Source of the DNA: Pseudoalteromonas sp. CO133X
Lineage (GTDB): Bacteria > Pseudomonadota > Gammaproteobacteria > Enterobacterales > Alteromonadaceae
Reading direction: 5' to 3'
NCBI GenBank assembly: GCA_004208945.1
Contig: SGPE01000008.1
Span: forward strand, 186,001 to 250,000
Length of the DNA stretch: 64,000 nt
The stretch's first letter is position 1. The number at the start of each line of letters is the position of its first letter. The notes under the pieces are model-generated. The model was given only the letters and a program-made list of their open reading frames with translations. It was not told the DNA's origin and did not search any database. Of this stretch, positions 1-9,598 are shown one piece after another. The translations under genes were made by a program, and so were the position numbers.

Positions 1-562
1 GGTTATAGAACAAGCCTGTAAAGAGTTAGCGATATGGCAGCGAAATGATATTGAAGCAGGACGTTTAGCGATTAATATTTCAGCCAATCATTTACGGCAA
101 GGGCAATTGGCTTCTAATGTTGAACGCTTATTGAGAGAGTATGAGGTGGACCCATGCAAACTTGAAGTCGAACTCACTGAGAGCTGCTTCATAAGTCATT
201 TTAGTGAAGCTAAACAAGAGTTGCTGGCACTTAAAAAGTTGGGCGTACATATTACACTTGACGACTTTGGGACAGGCTATTCAGCATTGAGTTATCTAAC
301 CAAGCTGCCTATCGATACACTTAAAATTGACGCCAGCTTTATTGCTAAAGTCCCTGATGAATATGGTAATAGTGAGATTGTTTCGGCGATTGTGACATTG
401 GCTAAAAGCTTGAATATACACGTTGTTGCAGAAGGTGTTGAGAAAGTGGAGCAGTTAAACTACTTACAAGCGCTTAACTGCGACACGATTCAAGGCTATT
501 ATTTCTGCCGCCCCATTACGAAGCAGCAGTGGTATGACTTTTATCTTAATACTCAAAAATAG
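1..562 (+). CDS. EAL-domain protein, C-terminal part (5' end outside window)
   Basis: The reading frame is open from base 2 to the stop at 560-562 and gives the last 186 residues of a c-di-GMP phosphodiesterase-type EAL domain. Visible family motifs in order are NISANHL (Asn metal ligand region), ELTES (second Glu), DDFGTGYSAL, LKIDASFI (catalytic-type Lys), AEGVE and QGYYFCRP. All the metal and catalytic positions in this half are kept, so it is probably an active hydrolase, but the EAL motif itself and any sensor or GGDEF domain lie upstream of the window. It converges with the DUF2797 gene with only one base between the stops. A TTG at 107 is an internal codon, not a start. Confidence 0.9.
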   Translation, partial: VIEQACKELAIWQRNDIEAGRLAINISANHLRQGQLASNVERLLREYEVDPCKLEVELTESCFISHFSEAKQELLALKKLGVHITLDDFGTGYSALSYLTKLPIDTLKIDASFIAKVPDEYGNSEIVSAIVTLAKSLNIHVVAEGVEKVEQLNYLQALNCDTIQGYYFCRPITKQQWYDFYLNTQK

Positions 563-563
563 T

Positions 564-1373
564 TTAGCTTAGGGTGATTTCATAAGAAGTAAACTTTCGA
601 ATATTAATGACGCCAGTGTCAAAAATTAAGTATTGGCCCTTAATACCTTTTAAAACACCTGAGACCTCTGGAGCCTTATCAAAATTGAATGAGCTGATCT
701 TGGTTGGATATTCGTCGACAGGGTAATCAAGAGTCACAACGTCCTCATCTAGTTTTTCGATGGCTGTTGCACCAAATAACTCGGCAAGTTCATCTAACTT
801 TTCTTCTATTTGTGGCAGTAACTCTGTGGCAGCAGCCTTTAGGTCGAGCACGTCAGATTGCCCTTTTAGCATATTACGCCAATTGGTTTTATCAGCAATA
901 AACTTGGCTAACGCTACTTCAACTAAACCTGATTGCAAACGAGTCTGTACTTTAAAAATAGGTAGTGCTTGAGTTGCCCCTTGGTCAATCCAGCGGGTCG
1001 GGATTTGTGTATGACGGGTAATACCCACTTTCAAGCCAGAAGTATTTGCTAAATACACATAGTGCGGGATCATGCAGTTTTCTTCGCCCCACTGTGGCTC
1101 ACGACACGTGCCTTGGTCATAGTGACAAGTTTCGGGTTTCATAATACACATATCGCAGCTTGCTAGTTTGCGCGTACAGACAAAACAGTGTCCTTGTGAG
1201 TAACTTTTTTTGGTTTTCTTGCCACAGTTACAACAAAAGATATTACCGGTGTACGTGAGTGTGAGTGTTTTTCCTATATAGTCGTTTAAAGGTACTAGTT
1301 CATCACCAACAGGTAGTTGATATTGTACAGGTGTACTGTGAGTCGACTTGAGTTTACGCAATGTACCTTGCAT
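564..1373 (-). CDS. DUF2797 family protein, Cys-rich
   Basis: A conserved protein of unknown function, 269 residues from the chosen ATG. The N-terminal third has Cys pairs and triplets (CCNCG, CFVC, CDMC, then CHY and CREPQW) that look like zinc-binding knuckles. The middle carries the family segment YVYLANTSGLKVGITR and the RWIDQGA stretch, reminiscent of GIY-YIG-like folds (an inference). An upstream GTG at 1415 would add 14 residues, but the family normally begins MQGTLRK or MKGTLRK, so I chose the ATG at 1373. It lies 45 bases downstream of the 7TMR-DISM/EAL gene on the same strand and may be co-transcribed with it. Function unknown. Confidence 0.82.
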   Translation of the reverse strand: MQGTLRKLKSTHSTPVQYQLPVGDELVPLNDYIGKTLTLTYTGNIFCCNCGKKTKKSYSQGHCFVCTRKLASCDMCIMKPETCHYDQGTCREPQWGEENCMIPHYVYLANTSGLKVGITRHTQIPTRWIDQGATQALPIFKVQTRLQSGLVEVALAKFIADKTNWRNMLKGQSDVLDLKAAATELLPQIEEKLDELAELFGATAIEKLDEDVVTLDYPVDEYPTKISSFNFDKAPEVSGVLKGIKGQYLIFDTGVINIRKFTSYEITLS

Positions 1374-1418
1374 CTTTACTTGGCCCCTAAAGATGTAAAA
1401 GGGGTAGTGTAACACGCT

Positions 1419-3917
1419 CTATTTCGATTGTGTGTCGATAAGCTCAAGATATTCATCAACTGCCAAGGCTTTGCTGTAAAAGTAGCCTTGGCCATGATCA
1501 GCCCCCATTTTTATAAGAAGTTGCTCAGTTTCTTGATCTTCTATCCCCTCGACCGTGATATTCATGTCAAGGTTATGGGCCATATCAATCGCTGTTTTTA
1601 CGATCACTTGGTGAGTATCGTTATTGGTTAAATCGAGAATAAACGATTTATCTACTTTAATTGTGCTAAACGAGTAATTAACTAAGTAATTAAGGGAAGA
1701 GTAGCCAGTGCCAAAGTCATCTAAAATCACTTGGCTCCCTAATTTATTTAACTCATTAACAAAGCGTATCATATCCGTATGGTTTTTTATCAGTGCATAT
1801 TCAGTCAGTTCAAATTTTAACTGATTGGCAAAAATACCTCGTTTTAGAATGGTATTTTCAATTTTTTCAACCAGTTTAGGAATGGCTAAGTTTTTGGCAC
1901 TTAAGTTAACACTAATCGTATGTTCTTTATGTCCGTGCTGATTGAGCTTTGCTATAGTTTGACATGCTTTTTCAATTACCCATAAGCTCAATTCATTGAT
2001 AAGTCCCGTTCGTTCAGCAAGCTGGATTAGTTGTTCGATATTTAAATTTTGATGAGCACTTGGCCAGCGTAGTAGGGCTTCAGCTCCTGCAATTTTGCCC
2101 GTGCGTAAATCAATGATTGGTTGTAAATATATCGCTAATTGCTCATTACGAATAGCGTGCTGTAATGATGCAGCCAAGCTTAAATCCATATCAACATAGG
2201 CAGAGTCGAGAGTTTTAATCGCCTGTTTTTGAGAAATTGCGAGAAATCCCCGTTGTAACCAAGAGTCAAAGCCATCATTTTCAATGGGTTCGGTAACGCT
2301 GAATCGGTAATAAAGCTGCAAATCGAGGCCTGCAATTTTATATTGCTTTGGCAGTTGTTTAGCAATATTACTTAACTCATCGTATAAGTCGCTTTTGGGC
2401 TGTATTTTGGTTGATATAAAGGCCAGCATACCATTGCCTAGATCAGCTATTTTAGGGCTATTATCCAGTGCATATTCAAGGTTAATAAACTGTCTATGCT
2501 TGGCTAAGTGGTTTTCTAACGAAAGAGCAACCGTTGTGATAATTTTACTACTTTGGCTCGGGTTTAAGATGCTAAGTAATGCATTGAATTGCTCAATCTT
2601 AATTAAACACAAATGTGCGCTGCGTTTTTCATTTATTAAACTCATGTACCCTTGCTTGAGCATGGCTTGGTTTAATAATTTTGTTTGTTGAGTATGAGTT
2701 GCGTGATACAGCGCTTTTTCGCGTTGATAACGCACTCTGTCAGCCAGTGCCATTGCCATTAAAACAATCTCACAAAGTATGGCTATTAAGAACAAGTGAC
2801 GAGTTGTAAAACTGTAAGGAATAAAGCCAGTTAATTCCAGTGGCTGTACAGCAGCACCAATAATAAGCGGTATCCATGACATGACATAAAACTTCGCCCA
2901 TCTGAAACCACTAATTAGTTTCTTATAAATCATGGTAATACATAAAATATAAAGAATGACCATCATGGCAAAAAAGATCTTCGAGGAGTTATACTCCAGC
3001 ATAAAAAAGCTCATTAAGCCTAAGCTGAAAAGAACAACCAAGAAGCTAAGGCTCAGCTTATATAGTCGGCAATTATCTTTGTGATAGCGCAAAAACATGG
3101 TGCAAAATGCAACGGTAAAAAAGGCAATAGCGTAATTACTAAACACTATTTTTTCGTTAAAAAATAATTGCCAAGACAGTGGCCAAAGGTAAAAGCCAAA
3201 CCCAAGCACAGAGCCCATCAACAAGAGGGCAGAAATAATGTAGCCAATATAAATGAGATAAACACGATCACGGATACCCAAAAAAAGTACAAGGTTGTAA
3301 AGAGCAGCCATAATCAGCACGCCAATAAATATTCCCCAAATACCAGCTTGTGAACGCAATAAGTCTTGAAACTCTTTTTTACCGTAAATATTGATGGGTG
3401 TTTTGCTGATCCCGACAGTATCTACTTTTATGACCAAAGAGACTTTTTCACTGCCCTTTAATGTTAAAGGGGTGTGTGGTGTACTGTACTGAAATAAAGA
3501 AAGCTCACTGACCTTATCACCTAGTTCAATCGTGCTAGTAAGTTGTTGCTGTTCATTGAGTTGATACACAGTGAGGTAGTCAACCATAGGGTTATCAAAA
3601 TGAATAAACAAATCAATCGGGTTCGGCTGCCTGTTTTCTAAATCGAGCTTTAACCAGTAATCTTTTGCGGCTAAATCCCACTCAATGTGCTTAAAAGGCT
3701 TTTTTTCAAGTTTGCTCGGTTCACTTAAAAACTGTGAAAGAGTAAGCGACTTAGTCTCATCAATGCGGTAAGCATTTTGAGAGTAAACAGGGGCTGTTTT
3801 GTCAATGGTGTAACGAGTTGGGCTCGCCAAGTGAGACGATAAAGTGCAGATAATAAAAAATAAGATCGCAAGAATAAAAAATGACAAAAAATGATATTTT
3901 AGCGTTTTACTATTCAA
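1419..3917 (-). CDS. 7TMR-DISM sensor with degenerate GGDEF and intact EAL domain
   Basis: An 832-residue inner-membrane signalling protein. Order: an N-terminal hydrophobic segment (about 10-30), a periplasmic 7TMR-DISM extracellular sensor domain (about 40-180), a seven-helix 7TMR-DISM membrane block (about 190-395), a GGDEF-like region (about 405-560) in which no GGDEF or RxxD motif can be found, and a C-terminal EAL domain (about 580-825). The EAL domain keeps EALLRW near residue 612, NLSAKN, ELTE, DDFGTGYSS, IKVDKSF, VEGIE and GQGYF, so c-di-GMP hydrolysis is likely while diguanylate cyclase activity is not. The start is a TTG at 3917 preceded by AAGAAG; there is no better-placed ATG. 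The ligand sensed is unknown. Confidence 0.88.
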   Translation of the reverse strand: MNSKTLKYHFLSFFILAILFFIICTLSSHLASPTRYTIDKTAPVYSQNAYRIDETKSLTLSQFLSEPSKLEKKPFKHIEWDLAAKDYWLKLDLENRQPNPIDLFIHFDNPMVDYLTVYQLNEQQQLTSTIELGDKVSELSLFQYSTPHTPLTLKGSEKVSLVIKVDTVGISKTPINIYGKKEFQDLLRSQAGIWGIFIGVLIMAALYNLVLFLGIRDRVYLIYIGYIISALLLMGSVLGFGFYLWPLSWQLFFNEKIVFSNYAIAFFTVAFCTMFLRYHKDNCRLYKLSLSFLVVLFSLGLMSFFMLEYNSSKIFFAMMVILYILCITMIYKKLISGFRWAKFYVMSWIPLIIGAAVQPLELTGFIPYSFTTRHLFLIAILCEIVLMAMALADRVRYQREKALYHATHTQQTKLLNQAMLKQGYMSLINEKRSAHLCLIKIEQFNALLSILNPSQSSKIITTVALSLENHLAKHRQFINLEYALDNSPKIADLGNGMLAFISTKIQPKSDLYDELSNIAKQLPKQYKIAGLDLQLYYRFSVTEPIENDGFDSWLQRGFLAISQKQAIKTLDSAYVDMDLSLAASLQHAIRNEQLAIYLQPIIDLRTGKIAGAEALLRWPSAHQNLNIEQLIQLAERTGLINELSLWVIEKACQTIAKLNQHGHKEHTISVNLSAKNLAIPKLVEKIENTILKRGIFANQLKFELTEYALIKNHTDMIRFVNELNKLGSQVILDDFGTGYSSLNYLVNYSFSTIKVDKSFILDLTNNDTHQVIVKTAIDMAHNLDMNITVEGIEDQETEQLLIKMGADHGQGYFYSKALAVDEYLELIDTQSK

Positions 3918-3960
3918 AATGACTTCTTAGCTTAGTTTGGCTCCTCAATAGTGTAGCATT

Positions 3961-3988
3961 AAAAAAGCGCAGATAAACTGCGCTTTTT
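3961..3988 (-). terminator. Rho-independent terminator after purD
   Basis: A hairpin with 11-base arms (AAAAAGCGCAG / CTGCGCTTTTT, 5-base loop) lies 22 bases past the purD stop. A-runs and T-runs flank both sides, so it could stop transcription in either direction. Confidence 0.85.
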
Positions 3989-4010
3989 CTTAGATTTAAC
4001 TGGTTTGACC

Positions 4011-5297
4011 TTACGCTTTTTCGCGCGCTATTGCGCGATAAGCGATGTCAGTGCGGTATTCCATACCTTCCCAGCTAATATCATCAACAAGCTTATAGGC
4101 ACGTTGTTGTGCTTCAGTGACTGTATTGCCAAGTGCTGTTGCACACAATACTCGACCGCCAGCCGTAACTACATGCTCGCCATCTTGCTTGGTGCCCGCG
4201 TGGAATACTTTTTCACCTTCAGGGTAGGTTACTTGTAAGCCATTGATCGCATCACCTTTCGGGTAGCTGCCAGGGTAGCCTTTTGCAGCTAAAACAACAC
4301 CAACTGCTGCACGAGGGTCAAATTCAATATCTGTTTTATCAAGCTCTTCACGGTTAGCCGCTTCAATTAGCTCAACAAGATCTGATTTAAGACGAAGCAT
4401 CATAGGTTGCGTTTCAGGGTCACCAAAACGACAATTGTACTCAATAACCTTTGGTGTTCCATCCGCAGCAATCATAAGGCCTGCATACAAGAAACCTGTG
4501 TAAGGGTGGCCTTCTTTTGCCATTCCCTCAACGGTAGGGTTAATCACTTCATTCATGATACGTTGGTGAATTTCATCAGTCACAACAGGCGCAGGTGAGT
4601 ACGCACCCATGCCACCAGTATTTGGACCTTTATCGCCATTGTAAGCACGTTTGTGATCTTGGCTTGTTGCAAACGGCAGTACGTTTTTGCCATCGACCAT
4701 GACAATAAAAGACGCTTCTTCACCTTCTAAGAACTCTTCGATAACCACACGGCTGCCTGCTTCACCAAAGCTGTTGCCAGCAAGCATATCGCGAATAGCT
4801 TCTTCAGCTTCAAGCTCTGTCATGGCGACAATAACACCTTTACCCGCTGCTAAACCGTCAGCCTTAACAACAATCGGTGCACCTTTTTCCTTGAGGTATT
4901 CAAGGGCAGGGTCGATTTGCTCAAAGGTTTGGTAATCAGCAGTAGGGATCTTATGGCGAGCCAAGAAGTCTTTGGTGAACGATTTAGAGCCTTCTAATTG
5001 GGCCGCACCAGCTGTAGGGCCGAAAATAGCTAAACCGTGTTCACGGAATGTATCAACAACACCCAGTACCAGTGGTACTTCAGGACCAACAATGGTTAGT
5101 TCAACGTTGTTTTCTTTAGCGAAACCTAAAAGACCTTCAAGATCTTCAACATTGATTGCAACGTTCTCAAGTTTTGGCTCAAGAGCCGTGCCTGCGTTAC
5201 CTGGAGCAACGAAAACGGTGTTTACTTTACTGTTTTGGGCAGCCTTAAACGCAAGTGCGTGTTCGCGGCCACCACTGCCGATGACAAGTACATTCAT
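4011..5297 (-). CDS. purD: Phosphoribosylamine-glycine ligase
   Basis: Second enzyme of de novo purine synthesis; joins glycine to 5-phosphoribosylamine using ATP, in the cytoplasm. At 428 residues it matches the usual family length. It begins MNVLVIGSGGREHALAF (the GARS N-domain) and carries the ATP-grasp segment KADGLAAGKGV, the GMGAYSPAP region and the metal-binding ENC/NCRFGDPETQ motif. The start ATG at 5297 lies 16 bases after the stop of the exported methyltransferase gene, so the two are probably read together. In many gammaproteobacteria purD directly follows purH; here a third gene separates them. Confidence 0.97.
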   Translation of the reverse strand: MNVLVIGSGGREHALAFKAAQNSKVNTVFVAPGNAGTALEPKLENVAINVEDLEGLLGFAKENNVELTIVGPEVPLVLGVVDTFREHGLAIFGPTAGAAQLEGSKSFTKDFLARHKIPTADYQTFEQIDPALEYLKEKGAPIVVKADGLAAGKGVIVAMTELEAEEAIRDMLAGNSFGEAGSRVVIEEFLEGEEASFIVMVDGKNVLPFATSQDHKRAYNGDKGPNTGGMGAYSPAPVVTDEIHQRIMNEVINPTVEGMAKEGHPYTGFLYAGLMIAADGTPKVIEYNCRFGDPETQPMMLRLKSDLVELIEAANREELDKTDIEFDPRAAVGVVLAAKGYPGSYPKGDAINGLQVTYPEGEKVFHAGTKQDGEHVVTAGGRVLCATALGNTVTEAQQRAYKLVDDISWEGMEYRTDIAYRAIAREKA

Positions 5298-5313
5298 GGC
5301 GAAATAATCCTAT

Positions 5314-6132
5314 TTAAAGCGGTTTTTTAAACTTCAGCGTCATGCGGTCACTTTCACCAATCGCTTTATACTTCGCGGCATCTTTTTCGCCTAAACGAAG
5401 GCTTGGTGGGAGTGTCCACACCCCTTTAGGGTGATCAGCTGTATCAAGTGAGTTTGCATTAATGTCACTGCTTGCTACCAGTTCAAAGCCAGCTTGTTTG
5501 GCAATATCAATTACATAGCTTTGCTTCATATAACCTGATGATTTCTGATCTTCATCGCTGCGCTGTTCTGGTAAACGGTGTTCAACAACACCAAGTGTAC
5601 CGCCTGGCTTTAGGGCTTTATAAAATGATTTGAATGCGCTTAGTGCGCCTTCTTTATCTTTGCCCATGTACCAGTTGTGAACATTTCTGAAGGTTAAAAC
5701 CATATCAGCACTGCCAGCAGGAGCGATATCAAGATGCGTGCTCGGTGCAAATTCTGTGAGTTTTACTTCACTGAAACGTGCATCTCCTGCAATTTTCTTT
5801 TTAAACCCTGCGAGTGAACGCTGGTAGTAACCTACTGAGGAATCAGCTGGGAAATGTGCTGCATAATAAGTCCCTTTACCTTTTAATGCTGGAGCTAAAA
5901 TCTCAGTATACCAGCCACCGCCAGGCGCAATCTCAACGACAGTCATTGATGGCTCAAAACCAAAAAAGTTAAGTGTTTCGACTGGGTGACGATATTCATC
6001 ACGGGCACTGTTATCACTACGCTCAGCTGCACTGACTGCTTTAGTGAGTGCTGAGTTTAGGTCTTGGCTAAGAGCGTGAGCAGAAGCAAGCGTAAGGCTT
6101 GCAACAAGTATAGATTTTAGAGCAAATTTCAT
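5314..6132 (-). CDS. Exported class I SAM methyltransferase-like protein (COG4798 type)
   Basis: A 272-residue protein starting at the ATG at 6132, chosen because AAGGA sits 7 bases before it and because it gives a clean Sec signal peptide (MKFALKSILVASLTLASAHA, then LSQDL). An ATG 5 codons upstream is possible but lies within the ribosome binding site region. The mature part has a Rossmann methyltransferase core: VEIAPGGGWYTEIL is motif I, followed by DMVLTFRNVHNW and GGTLGVVEHR. The family is annotated as predicted methyltransferase. Placement between purH and purD, both minus strand, suggests co-transcription with purD. How a periplasmic protein would obtain S-adenosylmethionine is unexplained; the fold may have been reused. 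Substrate unknown. Confidence 0.82.
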   Translation of the reverse strand: MKFALKSILVASLTLASAHALSQDLNSALTKAVSAAERSDNSARDEYRHPVETLNFFGFEPSMTVVEIAPGGGWYTEILAPALKGKGTYYAAHFPADSSVGYYQRSLAGFKKKIAGDARFSEVKLTEFAPSTHLDIAPAGSADMVLTFRNVHNWYMGKDKEGALSAFKSFYKALKPGGTLGVVEHRLPEQRSDEDQKSSGYMKQSYVIDIAKQAGFELVASSDINANSLDTADHPKGVWTLPPSLRLGEKDAAKYKAIGESDRMTLKFKKPL

Positions 6133-6193
6133 CGTCTGTTCCTTCATTAATTAAGCAATTAGTAATCAGAATACGTGAATTTGTAGCAAACAA

Positions 6194-6222
6194 AAAGGGT
6201 TAAACACGCTGTTTAACCCTTT
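6194..6222 (-). terminator. Terminator after purH
   Basis: A perfect inverted repeat, AAAGGGTTAAACA / TGTTTAACCCTTT with a 3-base loop, lies immediately after the purH stop and is followed on the minus strand by TTGTTTG. It should reduce read-through from purH into the methyltransferase gene and purD. Confidence 0.85.
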
Positions 6223-6228
6223 GTGTGA

Positions 6229-7815
6229 TTAGTGGCGGAAATGGCGCATACCTGTGAATACCATTGCCATACCTGCTTCGTCAGCTGCGGCGATAACTTC
6301 TTCATCACGCATTGAACCACCAGGTTGAATAACAGCTGTGATGCCTGCGTCGCGAGCGGCATCAATACCGTCACGGAACGGGAAGAATGCATCAGATGCC
6401 ATAACAGAGCCTTTTACTTCTAAGTTCTCATCAGCTGCTTTGATACCTGCAATTTTCGCTGAGTAAACACGGCTCATTTGGCCTGCACCTACACCGATAG
6501 TCATGCCGTCACGTGCATAAACAATGGCGTTCGACTTAACGAATTTAGCTACTTTCCAGCAGAATAGTAAGTCTTTTAACTCTTGTTCAGTTGGCTGGCG
6601 CTTAGTGACAACTTTAAGATCGCTCTGCGTTACCATGCCAAGGTCGCGGTCTTGAACTAGGATTCCGCCATTTACTCGTTTGATGTCATGGCCTGTTGCA
6701 TTACCTGTCCACTCGCCGCACTCTAATAAACGTACGTTTTGCTTAGCAGATACAATTTGTGCCGCCGCTTCAGATACTTTAGGTGCGATGATAACTTCAA
6801 CAAATTGACGCGCAACAATCGCTTCTGCCGTGTCTGCATCTAATTCTTTGTTGAATGCAATGATGCCACCAAATGCTGATGTAGGGTCAGTTTTGAATGC
6901 GCGATCATAGGCTTCAAGAATGTTGTCACCAATTGACACACCACAAGGGTTTGCATGTTTTACAATAACACACGCTGGTACGTCGAATTCTTTTACACAC
7001 TCTAATGCTGCATCAGTGTCAGCAATATTGTTGTAAGAAAGTGCTTTACCTTGCAGTTGTACCGCTGTTGCAACAGACGCTTCAGTTAAGTCGTTTTCAA
7101 CATAAAAAGCGGCGTCTTGGTGTGAGTTTTCACCGTAGCGCATATCTTGCTTCTTAGTGAACTGCATGTTGATAGTACGTGGGAACTTAGTATCGATAGC
7201 AGCTTCTTCTGTGTAGTCAGGAACCATCTTGCCGAAGTAGTTTGCAATCATGCCATCGTACTGAGCTGTGTGCTCGTAAGCCGCGATTGCTAAATCAAAA
7301 CGTGTTTTGTACGTTGTTGAACCGTTGTTGCTTTGCATTTCGCTGATTACACGGTCGTAATCTTTTGCATTGACGACAATAGTCACGTCTTTATGGTTTT
7401 TCGCCGCTGCGCGAACCATCGTTGGACCACCGATATCAATGTTTTCAATCGCATCTTCTAGGCTGCAGTCTTCTTTCGCAACAGTGTTTGCGAAGGGGTA
7501 TAAGTTAACTACAACGATATCGATAGCAGAGATGTTATTCTCGCTCATTACGTCTTCATCTTGACCGCGACGTGCTAAGATGCCGCCGTGAATTTTTGGA
7601 TGAAGTGTTTTTACGCGACCATCCATGATCTCAGGGTGACCAGTATGGTCAGATACTTCAGTGACTTTGATGCCGTTATCAGCAAGTAATTTGCAAGTAC
7701 CGCCCGTTGATAAAATATCCACGCCTTGTGCTTCAAGAGCGCGAGCAAATTCAACGATACCGGTTTTATCTGACACACTTAATAGTGCGCGACGAATTGG
7801 ACGATGTGTATCCAT
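6229..7815 (-). CDS. purH: Bifunctional AICAR transformylase / IMP cyclohydrolase
   Basis: Catalyses the last two steps of IMP synthesis in the cytoplasm. 528 residues, the standard length. The N-terminal MGS-like cyclohydrolase domain (about 1-200) starts [13 protein letters not shown] and contains GGTCKLL and [17 protein letters not shown]. The C-terminal transformylase domain carries [12 protein letters not shown] and the catalytic region [10 protein letters not shown], and ends in the usual [10 protein letters not shown]. The gene is followed by a strong hairpin terminator. Upstream lies fis on the same strand, but a terminator separates them, so purH should have its own promoter in 7816-7930. 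Confidence 0.98.
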   Translation of the reverse strand: MDTHRPIRRALLSVSDKTGIVEFARALEAQGVDILSTGGTCKLLADNGIKVTEVSDHTGHPEIMDGRVKTLHPKIHGGILARRGQDEDVMSENNISAIDIVVVNLYPFANTVAKEDCSLEDAIENIDIGGPTMVRAAAKNHKDVTIVVNAKDYDRVISEMQSNNGSTTYKTRFDLAIAAYEHTAQYDGMIANYFGKMVPDYTEEAAIDTKFPRTINMQFTKKQDMRYGENSHQDAAFYVENDLTEASVATAVQLQGKALSYNNIADTDAALECVKEFDVPACVIVKHANPCGVSIGDNILEAYDRAFKTDPTSAFGGIIAFNKELDADTAEAIVARQFVEVIIAPKVSEAAAQIVSAKQNVRLLECGEWTGNATGHDIKRVNGGILVQDRDLGMVTQSDLKVVTKRQPTEQELKDLLFCWKVAKFVKSNAIVYARDGMTIGVGAGQMSRVYSAKIAGIKAADENLEVKGSVMASDAFFPFRDGIDAARDAGITAVIQPGGSMRDEEVIAAADEAGMAMVFTGMRHFRH

Positions 7816-7930
7816 TGTAGTTTTGATTACCTCAATGTTTGAGCTAGCTTAGAAAGGCGGTATTTTAACTGAATATGGCTCAAAAGACGATGTTTAAAGG
7901 ATGAGGATTTTGCATAGTTTTTGTCGTTAT

Positions 7931-7957
7931 AAAAAAAGCACCCTAAGGTGCTTTTTT
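7931..7957 (-). terminator. Terminator after fis
   Basis: AAAAAAAGCACC and GGTGCTTTTTT pair around a CTAA loop, downstream of the fis stop. The symmetrical A/T flanks make it bidirectional in principle. Confidence 0.88.
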
Positions 7958-8043
7958 CAATAACTTATTACCAGTTACTATGAAGCTGTAAGCAATTATA
8001 ACGATAGCTCGTTAGAGTGATTACAGATTCAATATAACGGGTA

Positions 8044-8334
8044 TTAGTTCATGCCGTATTTTTTAAGCTTCTTACGTAAAGTACCACGGTTGATACCTAG
8101 TAAGATTGCTGCACGAGTTTGGTTACCACGCGTATACGTCATTACTTCTTCAAGTAATGGTGCTTCTAGCTCAGAAAGAACAAGGTCGTATACGTCTTGT
8201 ACGTCTTGACCATTAAGTTGCTTTAAGTAGTGATGAACCGCTTTTTTCACTGCATCACGCAACGGCTGTGGTTTCTCGTGTGACTGTACATGAGGGTTTG
8301 TGATAAATGGAGAAGTCACGTTTTGTTCGAACAT
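8044..8334 (-). CDS. fis: DNA-binding nucleoid protein Fis
   Basis: A small homodimeric nucleoid and regulatory protein that bends DNA and stimulates rRNA promoters. 96 residues against 98 in E. coli. The N-terminal part is variable; the C-terminal helix-turn-helix is nearly invariant ([32 protein letters not shown]). It sits 21 bases after dusB on the same strand, the classic dusB-fis operon, and ends at a strong terminator. Confidence 0.98.
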   Translation of the reverse strand: MFEQNVTSPFITNPHVQSHEKPQPLRDAVKKAVHHYLKQLNGQDVQDVYDLVLSELEAPLLEEVMTYTRGNQTRAAILLGINRGTLRKKLKKYGMN

Positions 8335-8355
8335 CGTTATATGTCTCTTTCTTTC

Positions 8356-9327
8356 TTAGTTAGCTGCTAGTGTTTTAAAGTATTCTTCTAATGCGTCGAT
8401 TTGTGCCTGTGGGTTATCTAACGCATTAAATACTCGCCTAAACTGACCGTCACTGTCATGGGTTTGCAAATACCAAGATACATGCTTTCGAGCGATACGC
8501 GCTCCCATTGGCTCCCCGTAAAACTGATGAAGATTGTCTAAATGCTCCATCAAAATGCTTCGCACCTCTGCAATTTCAGGTGCTGGCAAATGTTCTCCAG
8601 TTCGCAAATAGTGGTCTATCTCCCTAAAAATCCAAGGGCGACCTTGGGCGGCTCGACCAATCATAATGGCATCTGCACCCGTATAATCTAAAACCTGTTT
8701 TGCTTTTTCTGGTGATGTAATATCACCATTGGCGACAACAGGTATAGATACTGAACGTTTAATATCCCTAATTGTGGCGTACTCCGCTTCACCTTTATAC
8801 ATACATGCGCGCGTGCGTCCATGTACAGCCAGTGAAGCAATGCCATAGCGTTCAGCTATGCTCGCAATCTCGACACCATTACGGTTATCCTGATCCCATC
8901 CAGTTCGGATTTTCAGTGTTACTGGGACATCGACTGCATTAACAACCGCATCGAGTATCTCTTCTACTAATTCAGGAAACTGTAATAAGGCAGAGCCTGC
9001 GAGTTTCTTATTCACTTTTTTAGCAGGGCACCCCATATTAATATCTATGATTTGTGCACCATTGCTGACATTGAATTGTGCTGCCTGTGCCATAAGCTCA
9101 GGATCGGCTCCGGCAATTTGCACCGAGCGAATACCCGATTCTCCGCTGTGATCCATACGGTTCATCGACTTTTCGGTTTTCCACACTTTCGGGTTCGACG
9201 AGAGCATTTCAGATACAGCAAGCCCCGCACCTAAGCGTCGGCAAAGTTGTCGAAATGGTCTGTCTGTAATGCCTGCCATAGGCGCGACAATTACATTGTT
9301 CTCAAGTTGGTATGAACCGATACGCAC
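8356..9327 (-). CDS. dusB: tRNA-dihydrouridine synthase B
   Basis: Flavin enzyme that reduces uridine in the D-loop of tRNA. 323 residues, typical of DusB. A TIM barrel begins [24 protein letters not shown]. It contains [10 protein letters not shown] with the catalytic Cys, KIRTGWD, the VHGRTR segment, VVANGDI and [12 protein letters not shown] for FMN phosphate binding. First gene of the dusB-fis operon; a candidate promoter with a GC-rich discriminator lies about 30-60 bases upstream. Confidence 0.97.
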   Translation of the reverse strand: MRIGSYQLENNVIVAPMAGITDRPFRQLCRRLGAGLAVSEMLSSNPKVWKTEKSMNRMDHSGESGIRSVQIAGADPELMAQAAQFNVSNGAQIIDINMGCPAKKVNKKLAGSALLQFPELVEEILDAVVNAVDVPVTLKIRTGWDQDNRNGVEIASIAERYGIASLAVHGRTRACMYKGEAEYATIRDIKRSVSIPVVANGDITSPEKAKQVLDYTGADAIMIGRAAQGRPWIFREIDHYLRTGEHLPAPEIAEVRSILMEHLDNLHQFYGEPMGARIARKHVSWYLQTHDSDGQFRRVFNALDNPQAQIDALEEYFKTLAAN

Positions 9328-9352
9328 TGTTATTCAATAGGCCTCTTTTCAA

Positions 9353-9389
9353 GGGGCGCTAAGTTTACGGTTTTTTTTCCAAAAATCAA
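9353..9389 (-). promoter_or_regulatory. Candidate sigma-70 promoter of dusB-fis with GC-rich discriminator
   Basis: On the minus strand TTGATT (9389-9384) and TAAACT (9367-9362) are separated by 16 bases and followed by the discriminator TAGCGCCCC. A GC-rich discriminator is a hallmark of promoters under stringent control, as known for E. coli fis. Seen: the elements. Inferred: promoter function and ppGpp response. Confidence 0.45.
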
Positions 9390-9533
9390 AGGCTATAAAT
9401 TGAACAAAAGTGACTTTTTTTTGCCCTTTTTGTATTGACTTTTGATAACAGTTTGACGAGCGGGTCGATTTGTTTGTTATTTAAACAAAAAAAATTTAGC
9501 CGTTTTAAAATGGTAAAATTTACGCATGTAAAA

Positions 9534-9568
9534 ATAAGGTAAAGCCTGTTAAATAGTGGCTTTACCTT
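9534..9568 (-). terminator. Terminator after prmA
   Basis: Perfect 11-base arms AAGGTAAAGCC / GGCTTTACCTT with an 11-base loop, 30 bases past the prmA stop and followed on the minus strand by ATTTTTAC. Confidence 0.8.
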
Positions 9569-9598
9569 GCGTGTTATGGATTAAAAGTATTATCTGTT

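Noticed and set aside
5298..6132. Methyltransferase gene as a UbiE/COQ5 ubiquinone enzyme
   Set aside because: The signal peptide and the absence of UbiE-specific segments argue against it despite the SAM motif.
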